Positions 51,300 through 60,651 of a stretch of DNA of 64,000 nt are shown piece after piece (positions within the stretch are counted from its first letter, which is position 1; every line of letters starts with the position of its first letter). The notes beneath the pieces are model-generated. The model was not told the origin of the DNA. It worked only from the letters and a program-made list of their open reading frames with translations, and ran no database searches. The translations under genes and the position numbers were made by a program. Location of the stretch: assembly GCA_963920705.1 (NCBI GenBank), contig OY987234.1:21781794-21845793 (forward strand), written 5' to 3'. Origin of the DNA: Odiellus spinosus (lineage: Eukaryota; Arthropoda; Arachnida; Opiliones; Phalangiidae).

Positions 51300-51826
51300 G
51301 TAAATTTCCAATCTTATATCCTTAGTATCTTAGGAGCTCGGCTTTCAAATCTGTTAAACTGATTTCCCATTCCCATTTAGGACTTAGTTTTAACCCATCT
51401 TCTCCATTAACAATTTATAACGTCTCCTATATATTGAATTGTATAATAATTGTCGACTGTTAAATCTCCTTGAATACCTCGAGGGAATTTCCCTTGACTG
51501 CTCTTTAATCGTTATTTTACATCCGAATAGACAAATTCCACTTCGATACATCCACCTACGTGTCTACGTACAGTTACATACTTAGATAAATAATTAACGA
51601 CATAATCCTTTTACCAGGAGTTTATTTGGAACTGTCTTTGGGGTGAAGTATATAAAAGCGCCCATAACGTTAAATTTAGCGAATAGCAATATATTCTCTC
51701 TAACTATAGCTACGTTCGCATTAGCCTATCCAAATCGATTTCAAATCGTAAAATCTATATTCAAATCTCCCTGATTCGTTTTAAGCCCTATCTGACCTCC
51801 ATAAATCGATTTATTACCTTATTATC

Positions 51827-52057
51827 TAGCTACGGTCACGCTTAATCGATTTGAAACGGTAAAATCAAAATGGATATTCAAATCGATTTATCGTAACTTC
51901 ATCTATCGGTTATTGAAACCCGAATCGGTTCCCGAAGCAGTTTCGTGAATTGAAATCAAATCGATTCGAGAAAAGATGGTTTCCCGTTCACACGCCTAAA
52001 TCGAAACGTTTTGAAACCGGTTTAAATCGATTCCAAGGCCTAGTATGAACGCGGCTA
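51827..52057 (+). mobile_element. Foldback element of the 'gttcatactag' family
   Basis: Runs from TAGCTACGGTCACGCTTAAT to CTAGTATGAACGCGGCTA, with inner ATCGATTT and CGGTTT blocks and 'cccgaatcggttcccgaagc'. It is the reverse complement of the fragment at 17865. A second partial start (tagctacgttcgcattagcc) lies just before it at 51717. Confidence 0.6.
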
Positions 52058-52184
52058 TTGACTGATGTTGAAGCCGAATCGGTTTGAAACTAGTTCCAGA
52101 ATTAGTTTCGAGAAACAGATTCAAATCTATTCGAAAAGAAGGCCATTTTCCAGTTTGCTGATAGGTTGACGCTTTGGGTATTAA

Positions 52185-52517
52185 CAGAAGCCGATGAAAC
52201 CCTCCTTTGAAGTCTACTAAGTCTCTAATGTTCCATATAGCGCGCCTCTCTGTATGGGTAAAATTCCCAATTTTACGAGATCGGAGGGGTCCTACTTCAT
52301 ACCCCCCCTGTCTACGGAAAATTGGAAATTCTCTCTCTCCACAAACGACGACGTTTTTTTTGACGAACTCCAAGGCTGCTAGAGATATTCGCTCGACGAA
52401 CTCCCGCTCCGAAAATATCTACCGTTAGGAGGCGTATGAATCGCCCTTTTTGAAACTAACCCATACAGAGAGGGGTAGACAAGACCCGGGAGTAATAGAC
52501 TTCAAAGGAGGGTTCTG
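52185..52517 (-). mobile_element. Foldback MITE family A, copy 10
   Basis: 333 bp. The left end is CAGAAGCCGATG; the right end has lost the TCATCGGCT section and closes GGGTTCTG, yet the 7-bp duplication GTATTAA (52178-52184 and 52518-52524) is perfect. The terminal deletion therefore did not touch the outermost bases. Confidence 0.88.
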
Positions 52518-54086
52518 GTATTAATTACTTTTCTGGAATAAGATATGAACTTCTGATTGTATCCAAAGTATACATCGCTCCCTAGAGAGTCTAGTTTACC
52601 CGACCGTTTCTGAAATCGACTTTTAATTTTTCCAGACCCTTCGAATATTTTTGGAAAAGTGGAAAATTTAAGCTGTTTATCATTTTTCTCTTTCGAAAGA
52701 TACGCGATAAACGACTTCTAGCCGAGTCTCCTGGTGGATAAAAATGATCCCAGAACGTTTTAATATCCATATAGGGTAGTTTTATTTAAGATTAGTCTAT
52801 CGCGCGGGGCTCTGGACAGATAGCCAGCTATTTTTAATATCATTTTTCATCCGATGGAGGCCTAGGAGAGCCCTTATTTTTGTTCGTCCCAAATTCCCTA
52901 AGCAGGTATATGCCTCTTTTGTTCTAAGAGAGAGTGAAACGTAATATTTTCTCAGATTAATTTAAGATTACATGCTCGCGAATTTACACGAAAATCAGCT
53001 GATGTTGCTAAGCCTAATTTTGGTATACTAAAGAAAATAGTAAAAGCAAGAACTCATTTAAACATCCTGGGAATACGAAATTAGCATCTGGTTCCATCCG
53101 GTTCCATCATTGAATTGCGACCAAAATTCGTCTGCTATGTGCTTTCTTAGATCTCTAAAAAACTTTGTAGCTCATTCTAGTGTTTTATTTTTATCCTTAG
53201 ACTATTTCCCTTAGCTAGGACTTGTACTATCACACAAATATTTATGAAATTTACTATTTTCTGTCTCAAATACGCGAGAATGAGTTTTTTTCTCCCATAT
53301 TCTTAGGTTCTTAAATGAGTTCTTGGTAAAACAATATTAAATGGAAATTGTATCTGATTTTTTTATTTTAAAAGAATCTGCGTAAAAATTATGAATATTA
53401 GGTGACATTTTATATTTGAATTTAGGCGAAGATAAAATCTAAACCAATCATTTTAACCCAGCTTGCAAAGGTGCTGTATCACTCGTTACGAGTTCCGTTT
53501 CTCCCTTTTAAAATAAATTAGTTTCATCTTCCCTTTAAAACGATTATAACGGACAAAATAAACGGTAAATGTGGGAGTATTCTAATTACGCCTGCAGGTA
53601 TATATAGTCGATCGAGAGAGTGAGAGGTGTGTGTGGTTGTCTCTTCCGAGTGAGAAACCTTACGGGAACAACGGGCCCTGGTTTTAGTGGCCGTGCTGAT
53701 TCGCTCCCTTTTATATCCAGGTCACTAGCGGCCGAGCCAGAGAAATAATGAGTGAAAATGCTTGATTAAATCGGTCATTGCGTGCCCAAAGGGTACACAA
53801 AAGACAGTAGGGGTTCGGGGGAGTTGCCCATTTCCGTTGGACATCGTTTCATTTAAAGTTTTCAACGCGTTGGAATTATGGATATTATTTAGCGCTTGTT
53901 ATAATAATGCTTTAAAAACAATTATTACTGAGAAGAATTAATTTTGAGTCTGGATTTTCCGTTTGTCCCTTTCTTAGAAAAATAAAGTTTGTAACAAAAG
54001 TCCGTGACTTCATTCCATATAAGTAAACAACGCCCCGTAGCTTAATACTATTCAGCCAAGGGCCAGGTAAAGTGTACGCGCATCAC

Positions 54087-54424
54087 CAGAAGCCGATGAA
54101 ACCCTCCTTTGAAGTCTATTACTCCCGGGTCTTGTCTACCCCTCTCTGTATGGGTTAGTTTCAAAAAAGCGCGATTCGTACGCCTCCTAACGGTATATAT
54201 TTTCGGAGCGGGAGTTCGTCGAGCGAATATCTCTAGCAGCCTTGGAGTTCGTCAAAAAAACGTCGTCGTTTGTGGAGAGAGAGAATTTCCAATTATCCGT
54301 AGACAGGGGGTATGAAGTAGGACCCCTCCGATCTCGCAAAATTATGAATTTTACCCATACAGAGAGGAGCGCTATATGGAACATTAGAGTAGTAGACTTC
54401 AAAGGAGGGTTTCATCTACTTCTG
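54087..54424 (+). mobile_element. Foldback MITE family A, copy 11
   Basis: 338 bp; left end CAGAAGCCGATG, right end CATCTACTTCTG. Perfect 7-bp duplication GCATCAC (54080-54086 and 54425-54431). Confidence 0.9.
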
Positions 54425-55517
54425 GCATCACTTAAATCTAGCCAAAAAAAGTCATCACCCCTGTCTGGCTAGATTGATTTGAACTCTTCCTCGAATTTAG
54501 GCGGGAATGTTTTGGTTCAATCTCCCTCCCTTTAAAGTAAAAATAAGATTTATAAAACCTGTTGGCATTAACCTAGTTGTACAATGATTTTGGGACGAAC
54601 CACAGTATGAAAGCGAGAATTTCCTTGGTCCAGAAGCTAGTTCCAGTTAGCTTACAAGCTCACTCGCTCTCTTACTAAGACACTCGGAGCGAACTAATTT
54701 TTCACATAACTTTCGCGCCACTGAACTGAGCTGACAAATAGGTTTGCGCGACAAAGCCCCTTTCTTCCCAAACTTATTTCGTCCTCGCTCGAGTTGTTTT
54801 CCACTTTTTGAACCCAACCTCTCTCTCTTTCTCTCTACCCATTCTGTCTCTAACAATTTTAGAAAATATCGCTATTCGGTTTCCTAGACTCTTTGTCGTG
54901 GTAAAGAGTTCGTATCAGTTCCATACATCAATACCTATAAACCTAGAGCTTCATCTCCACTAGTAAAACAAAATATTAGAGATAATAGCTAAGCCTAGTT
55001 TCGTTCTTAATGAAATCTAAAATTGATAGTTTATTTCAATTTTAATTGATAGTAGATACTAAGGTAGTCTACACGTTTTCTCTATTTAATTGCTTACTTC
55101 CAGGGTCTTTACCTTCGCGCCTACTACACAATTTAGTTGAAATTTATTGTTAAAATGAGAAACTATATGGTATAGTAGTGGGTCAGCAAAAATGAATAAT
55201 CGTTGAAGGCTCGAACTGCTCTCGACCTTTAAGGTCCCAGTTCCGGTCCACCCTAAAATTTGACTTTTTTAAAAACACGATATAGTTTTCCCTAGCGTTG
55301 CGTTCATTGTTTTGTCGAGTGGGTTTATGGATTTTTAACGGGAAGGTCGGAAGTTATACACGCTTGAAAACTGTCTGAATTAAAAGCCAAGTTTTCAGGA
55401 GGAAATAGCCTCTTTGGAGTAGAAGGAATTTTTAAAAAATGTTTTTAAATTTTCAGAATTAAGTGAATTAAAGTAAATTTTATCATTTGATTGTGTGGTT
55501 TTTCTGTTTTTTGGTAG

Positions 55518-55632
55518 CTGGACCAACCTCTTTGCGGTAGCGACGGTAACACTTACGCTAGTGAGTGCCATTTAAGAGTATCTTCGTGTGAGAATAAGGT
55601 TTCAATCACGGTGACCAGTAGAGGACCATGCG
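55518..55632 (+). CDS. AGRN: Agrin exon: Kazal half of follistatin-like module d
   Basis: 115 nt, entering in phase 0 after ttttttggtag and leaving in phase 1 at donor GTTAGT (55633). It encodes LDQPLCGSDGNTYASEC and a tail ending SRGPC, supplying the four remaining cysteines so that the two exons together make the usual ten. The phase-0 split between the first and second half of the Kazal fold is not shared by modules a, b and c, which are single exons. Confidence 0.87.
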
Positions 55633-55724
55633 GTTAGTATTAATTATTTCTTTTTAATTTAATTATAATTAATTTTTGAGAGGTTTTGTTTTAATTTCGT
55701 TTTTTTTTTTTTTTTACGAAATAG

Positions 55725-55832
55725 ACGTTTGTGAAAAGGTCCATTGCAAATACGGTGCCAGATGCGAAGACGGCGACTGTGTTTGTCCTTCTGATTGTCC
55801 CGAAACCTTCGAACCTGTCTGCGCTAATGACG
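55725..55832 (+). CDS. AGRN: Agrin exon: first half of follistatin-like module e (about FS7)
   Basis: 108 nt, phase 1-1, after a T-rich tract and acceptor tacgaaatag; donor GTAAGT at 55833. It encodes DVCEKVHCKYGARCEDGDC, then the start of the Kazal fold up to PVCANDG. The second half follows at 56789 after an intron of 956 bp. The preceding intron is only 92 bp. Confidence 0.87.
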
Positions 55833-56788
55833 GTAAGTTAATGAAGTTATTCCAATTAACCTGCGTAGAAATTGCTATAATTTTTTGGCATAAAAGATTC
55901 GAATGTTTTTGAGCAAATAATTCCATTTTTGGAAACAAATCTCTACGAATGATCCAACATTTCGACACTTTTTTGGAAATGTTGCGTTGAATATAGAAAA
56001 ATTACAGCCTTATGTATTTCTTAATATTGCCTGTAAAAATGTTTTTCCTGCCGCGCGGTAATGTGTATGGGGAAGCCTGTATTTAGGGGTAAATGTCTTA
56101 AAGTGTTCAACTTTGAACTCAATTATAGTTAAAATTACAAATTATTTTATAATGATTTATATCTACAATCAAGAAGGATCAGATAAGGAGAGGAAAAGTG
56201 GGGCTGCGTTGAGTTAGAGAGAGAAGAGCCAACCTCCCACTCGGGTGGAAAGGGGGGGATAGGAATTTCTCGAGGTAAACTGTTGTCACGTGGTCGCTAG
56301 CTAGCGCGTCTCGTAAAGGATTCGTTTTACCCACGTGACAACAATTTTCCACGAAGCATCTCTACCCCCGTCTGTCCCCCGTTCTCTCAGAGTGGGAGTT
56401 TAGGCCGACGCAGTAGGAGCAGCGCCGTTCCCACTTTTCCTCTCCTTATCTGATCCTTCTTGCTACAATATAATTAAAATTAAAATGACACAAAGTGCTT
56501 CATAAAAAATGAACGAATCTTACAAGTTAGTTATTCCTGCGCAAGACTTTTATTTTAGTAAACGTTTTAGACAAATTAGACCGAACAACGTGGTAAAAAA
56601 TGCCGTCATAAGGTTAGCCTCATTTTTGTAGTATTGGTACCTTTATAATTTTTATTTTAATGTTTGTATTGTGTTACATTATTATTTACTAATCCTTTAT
56701 TTGTATATATTATATAAGTTATATATTTATTTTTCACGAGAACAATTTGATTAATCAAACTTTTCCACGTATATTGGAACGATAACAG
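55833..56788 (+). other. Agrin intron, 956 bp, inside an FS module
   Basis: Phase-1 intron that splits the Kazal loop after ANDG. About a third of it is MITE B copy 4. No exon seen in the rest. Confidence 0.8.
56170..56462 (+). mobile_element. Foldback MITE family B, copy 4
   Basis: 293 bp with CAAGAAGGATCAG ends and a perfect 7-bp duplication CTACAAT (56163-56169 and 56463-56469). The left arm is of the GGGGCTGCG type and the right arm keeps the longer 'gtctgtcccccgttctc' section, like copy 2. Confidence 0.9.
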
Positions 56789-56899
56789 GTACGACGTATA
56801 GTAACGAATGTGAAATGAAGAAGAGTTCTTGCCAACAAAGTCAAGAACTGAACGCCCTTTTCTACGGAGAATGCGAAGACGCTGGAGGATCTGGAATTG
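56789..56899 (+). CDS. AGRN: Agrin exon: second half of FS module e plus first GAG-site residues
   Basis: 111 nt, phase 1-1, acceptor cgataacag, donor GTAAGT at 56900. It encodes GTTYSNECEMKKSSC and closes FYGEC, then adds an acidic and Gly-rich tail EDAGGSGIG. The tail belongs to the spacer before the next FS module, where vertebrate agrin carries a heparan sulfate attachment cluster (Ser-Gly repeats flanked by acidic residues). Confidence 0.88.
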
Positions 56900-57042
56900 G
56901 TAAGTCTTTTTTGCTTTTATTATATAGATCAATATCATTTCCATCTACTTCGTAAACCTTAAATCTCTCTCAGTTGTTTCTATCTCGTTTCTAACCCACT
57001 TTGTTTCTTTTTTTTTTGTATTTTTCTTTGGCGATAATAAAG

Positions 57043-57273
57043 AATCCGGTTCTGGTACTGAGAAATGCGACCAAAAGTCTTGCTTGTTCGGCGGAGTTTG
57101 CGATTACGACACAGAAGGATTAACGACTTGCGTCTGTCACTTCCAGTGCCCCACCATCAAGGAACCCGTTTGCGGTTCAGACGAAAAACTTTACGACAAC
57201 GAATGTCGACTTAGGGAAGAAGCTTGCCGACATCAGAAACAAATCAAAACATGGGCACTCAACAAATGCAAAG
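57043..57273 (+). CDS. AGRN: Agrin exon: GAG-type spacer and follistatin-like module f (about FS8)
   Basis: 231 nt, phase 1-1. Acceptor gcgataataaag is weak in pyrimidines near the AG but preceded by a long T-tract. It starts ESGSGTEKC, completing a spacer with SGIG and SGSG sites, then a ten-Cys FS module whose Kazal loop reads VCGSDEKLYDNEC: Glu replaces the usual Gly of GSDG. The donor is GTCTCT, a poor match to consensus after GT; it is chosen because it alone keeps phase 1 directly after the last cysteine (NKCK). In vertebrates this position is FS8, just before the laminin-EGF modules. Confidence 0.85.
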
Positions 57274-57951
57274 GTCTCTATATTTTTTACGTATTCTTCC
57301 ATTCGCTTTTACCAGCTTTTCTTTCGTGTAGACTCAAATCTTAGGCTTATATTTTCTACGCTAGGTATTAACATTAAAACGGTGAAAAGAGATTATTTTT
57401 TATATATTCTTATTACGCGTAATGAAGATATGATAGTGATTTATATATAGCTTAATTACTAATTTCATAAAACCTTAAATGACTTTAACTAACCGAATTT
57501 CGGGCTGGTTACGACTGATAGTTAAATGTTACAAATGCAACCACACTTGAAAATATCTTGAGTCACGGACTATGGTATTTAAACCCGCAAATTTCGGCTT
57601 TCATGGGGGTGCTGGCCAAAGACCTCCGTGATAAAGACCAGTTGTAGTTTTATTGCCATTAACTAGACGGTAATATTTAAGATAAATTTATCTATATAAA
57701 CAAATTTCCGGGTGGTAGCCTACTTTTGGAAAAGAATCAACACATAAAAATGGTCTCTTTAATAAATTATGCAAGCTAGTTGAGGATTAATATTGTTATT
57801 TTCTAATTTATTCAACCTTCAAATAAATTATCGAAGTTAATCGCAAAAGCCGTTCGTATTTTTTTGTATCTGACCTACAACACATTCTCTTATTATCTAT
57901 GGTTTTTCTTTCTTTGTCATTCCCTTTGCGGTGTTTCTGGTTTGTGTACAG
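57274..57951 (+). other. Agrin intron, 678 bp
   Basis: Non-coding; no repeat recognised. Confidence 0.75.
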
Positions 57952-58104
57952 ACGCGCGAATTCCTTCGACGCCTTGTGACGGCGAAGTTCCTCTGGTGGA
58001 CCCTGTTACGGGTCAAGACTACGATTGTTCCCACGGGAGGAAAAACTGTCCTCCTAATAGTTACTGTCATAAAACTAACTCTTTCGCTAAATGCTGTCGG
58101 GAAG
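57952..58104 (+). CDS. AGRN: Agrin exon: lustrin-like Cys-rich module
   Basis: 153 nt, phase 1-1, acceptor gtttgtgtacag, donor GTATTT at 58105. It encodes about 51 residues: a start DARIPSTPCDGEVP, then DPVTGQDYDC, NCPPNSYC and FAKCC, six cysteines. The layout C-DG-P, C, NCP-SYC and FxKCC is that of the lustrin-type cysteine-rich modules found in many invertebrate extracellular proteins. The corresponding place in vertebrate agrin, between FS8 and the CCxD segment, has only a short Pro-rich link, so this module is extra. Identification of the family is from memory of the motif and not from a search. Confidence 0.8.
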
Positions 58105-58302
58105 GTATTTTTTCCATTTTTTTATACTTTTTTTACTCTGGCCTCTCTCTAGTCTCTTTCCAACTCCTGAACTTTCTTCCATTCCAAGTCATTTATCTTT
58201 TTGTTTTCAACTACCAAATAAAAAAAAAACATTTCCCGCTTCTGAAGTAATTTAATGTTCTTTTTTTACTCCGTTTTTTAATGGTTTATTTCACGGTGGC
58301 AG

Positions 58303-58395
58303 TGGCTTTAATTAAAAGTTGCGTGGATACTGTTCACGGATGTTGTCCCGATGGAAAAACAGCGGCTCAAGGACCCAAACACGCAGGGTGCCCAA
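58303..58395 (+). CDS. AGRN: Agrin exon: CCPDG segment before the laminin-EGF pair
   Basis: 93 nt, phase 1-1, acceptor cacggtggcag, donor GTTAGT at 58396. It encodes VALIKSCVDTVHGCCPDGKT and then AAQGPKHAGCP. Vertebrate agrin has the same short segment (GCCxD...A..G....GCPS) directly before its first laminin-EGF module; papilin-like proteins use similar GCCPDG..A.GP cassettes. Strong evidence that the gene is agrin and that exon order is intact. Confidence 0.88.
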
Positions 58396-58966
58396 GTTAG
58401 TTTCTTTCGAGTATTTTTTATTTTTTTAATATTAGGCCTACCAAATTTTGGTTTTATAAAATTTTATTTAGTTACTGCAATGTCAGACTGAGAGTCAATA
58501 AGATTAAATTACGCGCTAACCTTTTAATAATTTTAGAATTTAATTACGATTAACCCATAATTATCAAATAATAAATGATTAATCGAAATGAAAATAATAT
58601 TTTTCTATAGCTATTAACTTTAAAATTATCTACATTTATACTCTTAAAAGCTAAGCCTAATTCGGGCCTAATTCCGATTGAAAGAAAAGATAGTTGTAGG
58701 CTCTCGTTTTTGGCGCGAGCCGCGAGCGTTGCAATGATTAACGTATTCTATATATTTTTCGGGTTAATTTTACGCTAAGCCTAATTCGGGCCTAATTACG
58801 TTAAAGATGGTTGTAGGCTCTCGTTTTTGGCGCGAGGGTTGCTATAATCAAAGTATTCATTTAGAGATATGACCTGGTCGAACTAAATTAAGAATAATTA
58901 GCCATTTTGAAAAGAGATTTTTTATTTTAAGTTTTATTTTTGCTTCTACTTTTTTCTTCGTCTCAG
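58396..58966 (+). other. Agrin intron, 571 bp, with a direct repeat
   Basis: Holds two copies (58648-58748 and 58772-58852) of gctaagcctaattcgggcc ... gttgtaggctctcg ... tttttggcgcgag, separated by about 120 bp start to start. No coding content. Confidence 0.75.
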
Positions 58967-59128
58967 GTGTTTGTCAATGCAATCGTCTCGGTTCGTACGG
59001 TCAAACGTGCGACCCGGTAACCCTCCAGTGTCCCTGTAAGCCTGGGGTGGGCGGTCTACGTTGCGATAGATGCGAAGCCGGATTTTGGGGTCTTCATAAA
59101 ATTAGCGAAGGCAATATCGGATGTATAC
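58967..59128 (+). CDS. AGRN: Agrin exon: laminin-type EGF module 1
   Basis: 162 nt, phase 1-1, acceptor ttcttcgtctcag, donor GTAAGT at 59129. It encodes [20 protein letters not shown], then [20 protein letters not shown] and a tail ending GCI; the last Cys pair is completed by the next exon (PC). The segment [15 protein letters not shown] is almost the vertebrate agrin sequence ([15 protein letters not shown]), the best single match in the window. Laminin-EGF modules act as rigid spacers. Confidence 0.93.
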
Positions 59129-59216
59129 GTAAGTTTCTTTTGACAAATTGACAATTACTTAACGGAGACAATTAAGCCTAACTAATGGTCTTAATACATT
59201 TTAACCTGTACCGCAG

Positions 59217-59360
59217 CTTGCACTTGCAACGAGCACGGATCGGTCCGAGACGACTGTGAACAAATGACGGGAAGATGCGTCTGTCGACACGGAATTCAGG
59301 GCATGAAATGCGATATCTGTCCACAAGGAATGGAACTCATCGCGGGTGGCTGTACCGATG
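59217..59360 (+). CDS. AGRN: Agrin exon: laminin-type EGF module 2
   Basis: 144 nt, phase 1-1, after a short 88-bp intron (acceptor ctgtaccgcag); donor GTAATT at 59361. It encodes PCTCNEHGSVRDDCEQMTGR, then CVCRHGIQGMKCDICPQGME and a closing GGCTD. VRDDCEQMTG is identical to vertebrate agrin in the same module. Confidence 0.93.
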
Positions 59361-59789
59361 GTAATTACAATCTCTTACGTCACCTTCATTTAAATGTTTA
59401 GCCACTAGTCCAATAACTGCTCTAAATTATAATTTTAAATTTAATGACCATCCTGATTAACTTATAATATTATTAAATTAATTAACGAGACTGCTACTTT
59501 GTAATTAAGAAAAATTGTTCTATCTGGTGTGACGTAGAATATTACTGATGACTTTCGCGAGGTTAAACTTTGACCTCTTTTAGTAATTTGTTCAATTTTA
59601 AATTAAAAATTACCATTTTGGTAATGTTACGAAAGTAATCAGAAAATTACCATTACCAAAGTAATTTAGTTACTCAAAATAAATTACTTAAAATGTTAGT
59701 ATAGGATTTTATCAAAAGTTCATAATTTATTCTAGAAAAGTAATTAACACCCATAGCGAAATTAAAGGTCGTTTTCAATTTCTTGATAG
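59361..59789 (+). other. Agrin intron, 429 bp
   Basis: AT-rich. It contains a short imperfect palindrome near 59600-59680 (ttaccattttggtaatgtta ... attaccattaccaaagtaat). No exon. Confidence 0.75.
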
Positions 59790-60035
59790 AGTCAATCGCT
59801 CGAACGGTACCGGGTACTTGCGTTCATTTAACTTGTCTACATGGCGCCGTGTGCCGCGAGAAAGACGAGAGAGCTCAGTGCATTTGCGATAACGTTTGCA
59901 TGAATGGAGAACACAATCAACAAACCGTCTGCGGGTCGGACGGTACAACCTACGGTTCCGAATGTCAACTGCAACTTTTCAGTTGTAGATATCAGAAAAC
60001 CATTACAGTATGGGCGCAGGGCGCTTGTCAAAAAG
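59790..60035 (+). CDS. AGRN: Agrin exon: follistatin-like module after the laminin-EGF pair (FS9)
   Basis: 246 nt, phase 1-1, acceptor caatttcttgatag, donor GTAAGA at 60036. After a short link (ESIARTVPG) come ten cysteines: TCVHLTCLHGAVC in the FOLN half and TVCGSDGTTYGSECQLQLF in the Kazal half, ending GACQK. An FS module placed after two laminin-EGF modules is diagnostic of agrin. The GSDGTTYGSECQL run closely matches vertebrate FS9 (GSDGVTYGNECQL). The other frames over this exon are shadows. Confidence 0.92.
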
Positions 60036-60441
60036 GTAAGAATAATTCTCCATTTATCTCCGACCACAATTTTCGTCCGCATGCCTTTACTTTTTGTTGT
60101 TTTTGGGTTTACCTTTTGCAAGTTAACTCCCGGGTAAAGGTTGGGAGATTAGTCTAAAAAGTTAAGGTAATCTAAGGGCACTCAATATCTCCTCTTAATA
60201 GTTAAGAGACCCTAATAGTTAAGGACCTTTTTTAAAAAAATTTATTTGAGAATTATCTCGACTAGTCAAATCTACCAAAGAAAATTTGGAAATTAGAAAT
60301 TGGTTACCGGTACCTTATATATACGATATGTAACGTAGATTTTCGAAATCTTTTTAAAGTGGTATTTCTTTTTGATTTGGCAACCCTTGTGGACAATTTA
60401 TACCTTTCAAGGGTTAAATGTAGTCGACACTCTGGTTTTAG
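60036..60441 (+). other. Agrin intron, 406 bp
   Basis: Non-coding; no SEA-like or EGF-like exon visible. Confidence 0.75.
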
Positions 60442-60651
60442 GTTTTAACGTAGCTCAAGCCCAACCGCCGCCGACTGTTGGACCAGTCAGGCGTTCGACA
60501 ATTCAAAAAACGTCCTTAGGAGAAGCTTCTTCAGTCGTCGCTGAAGTTGGAAAATCGACTCGAGAACTACCGGACGACTTAGATAACAAATTACCAGAGA
60601 ATCTCTTCCTCAGTACTGTTCCCACTCTTGTAACACCCATTGAAAAAAGAG
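60442..60651 (+). CDS. AGRN: Agrin exon: Pro/Ser/Thr linker between FS9 and LG1
   Basis: 210 nt, phase 1-1, donor GTAAGA at 60652. It encodes about 70 residues without cysteine: GFNVAQAQPPPTVGPVRRST, then Ser/Thr and acidic residues (GKSTRELPDDLDNKLPEN) and a TVPTLVT stretch ending KRG. It stands where vertebrate agrin has a long mucin-like Ser/Thr region, SEA and EGF. A second acceptor 12 nt downstream (AG at 60452-60453) gives the same phase and would drop four residues, so the left edge is uncertain. No Ser-Gly pair is present, so no second glycosaminoglycan cluster is seen. Confidence 0.75.

Larger units (their letters stand above)
51300..55517 (+). other. Agrin intron, 4.2 kb, phase 0, inside an FS module
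   Basis: Contains two 'gttcatactag' family pieces, MITE A copies 10 and 11, and otherwise non-coding sequence (52518-54086 and 54425-55517). A GC-richer stretch at 53560-53840 (ggccctggttttagtggccg) has no readable gene. Confidence 0.75.
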
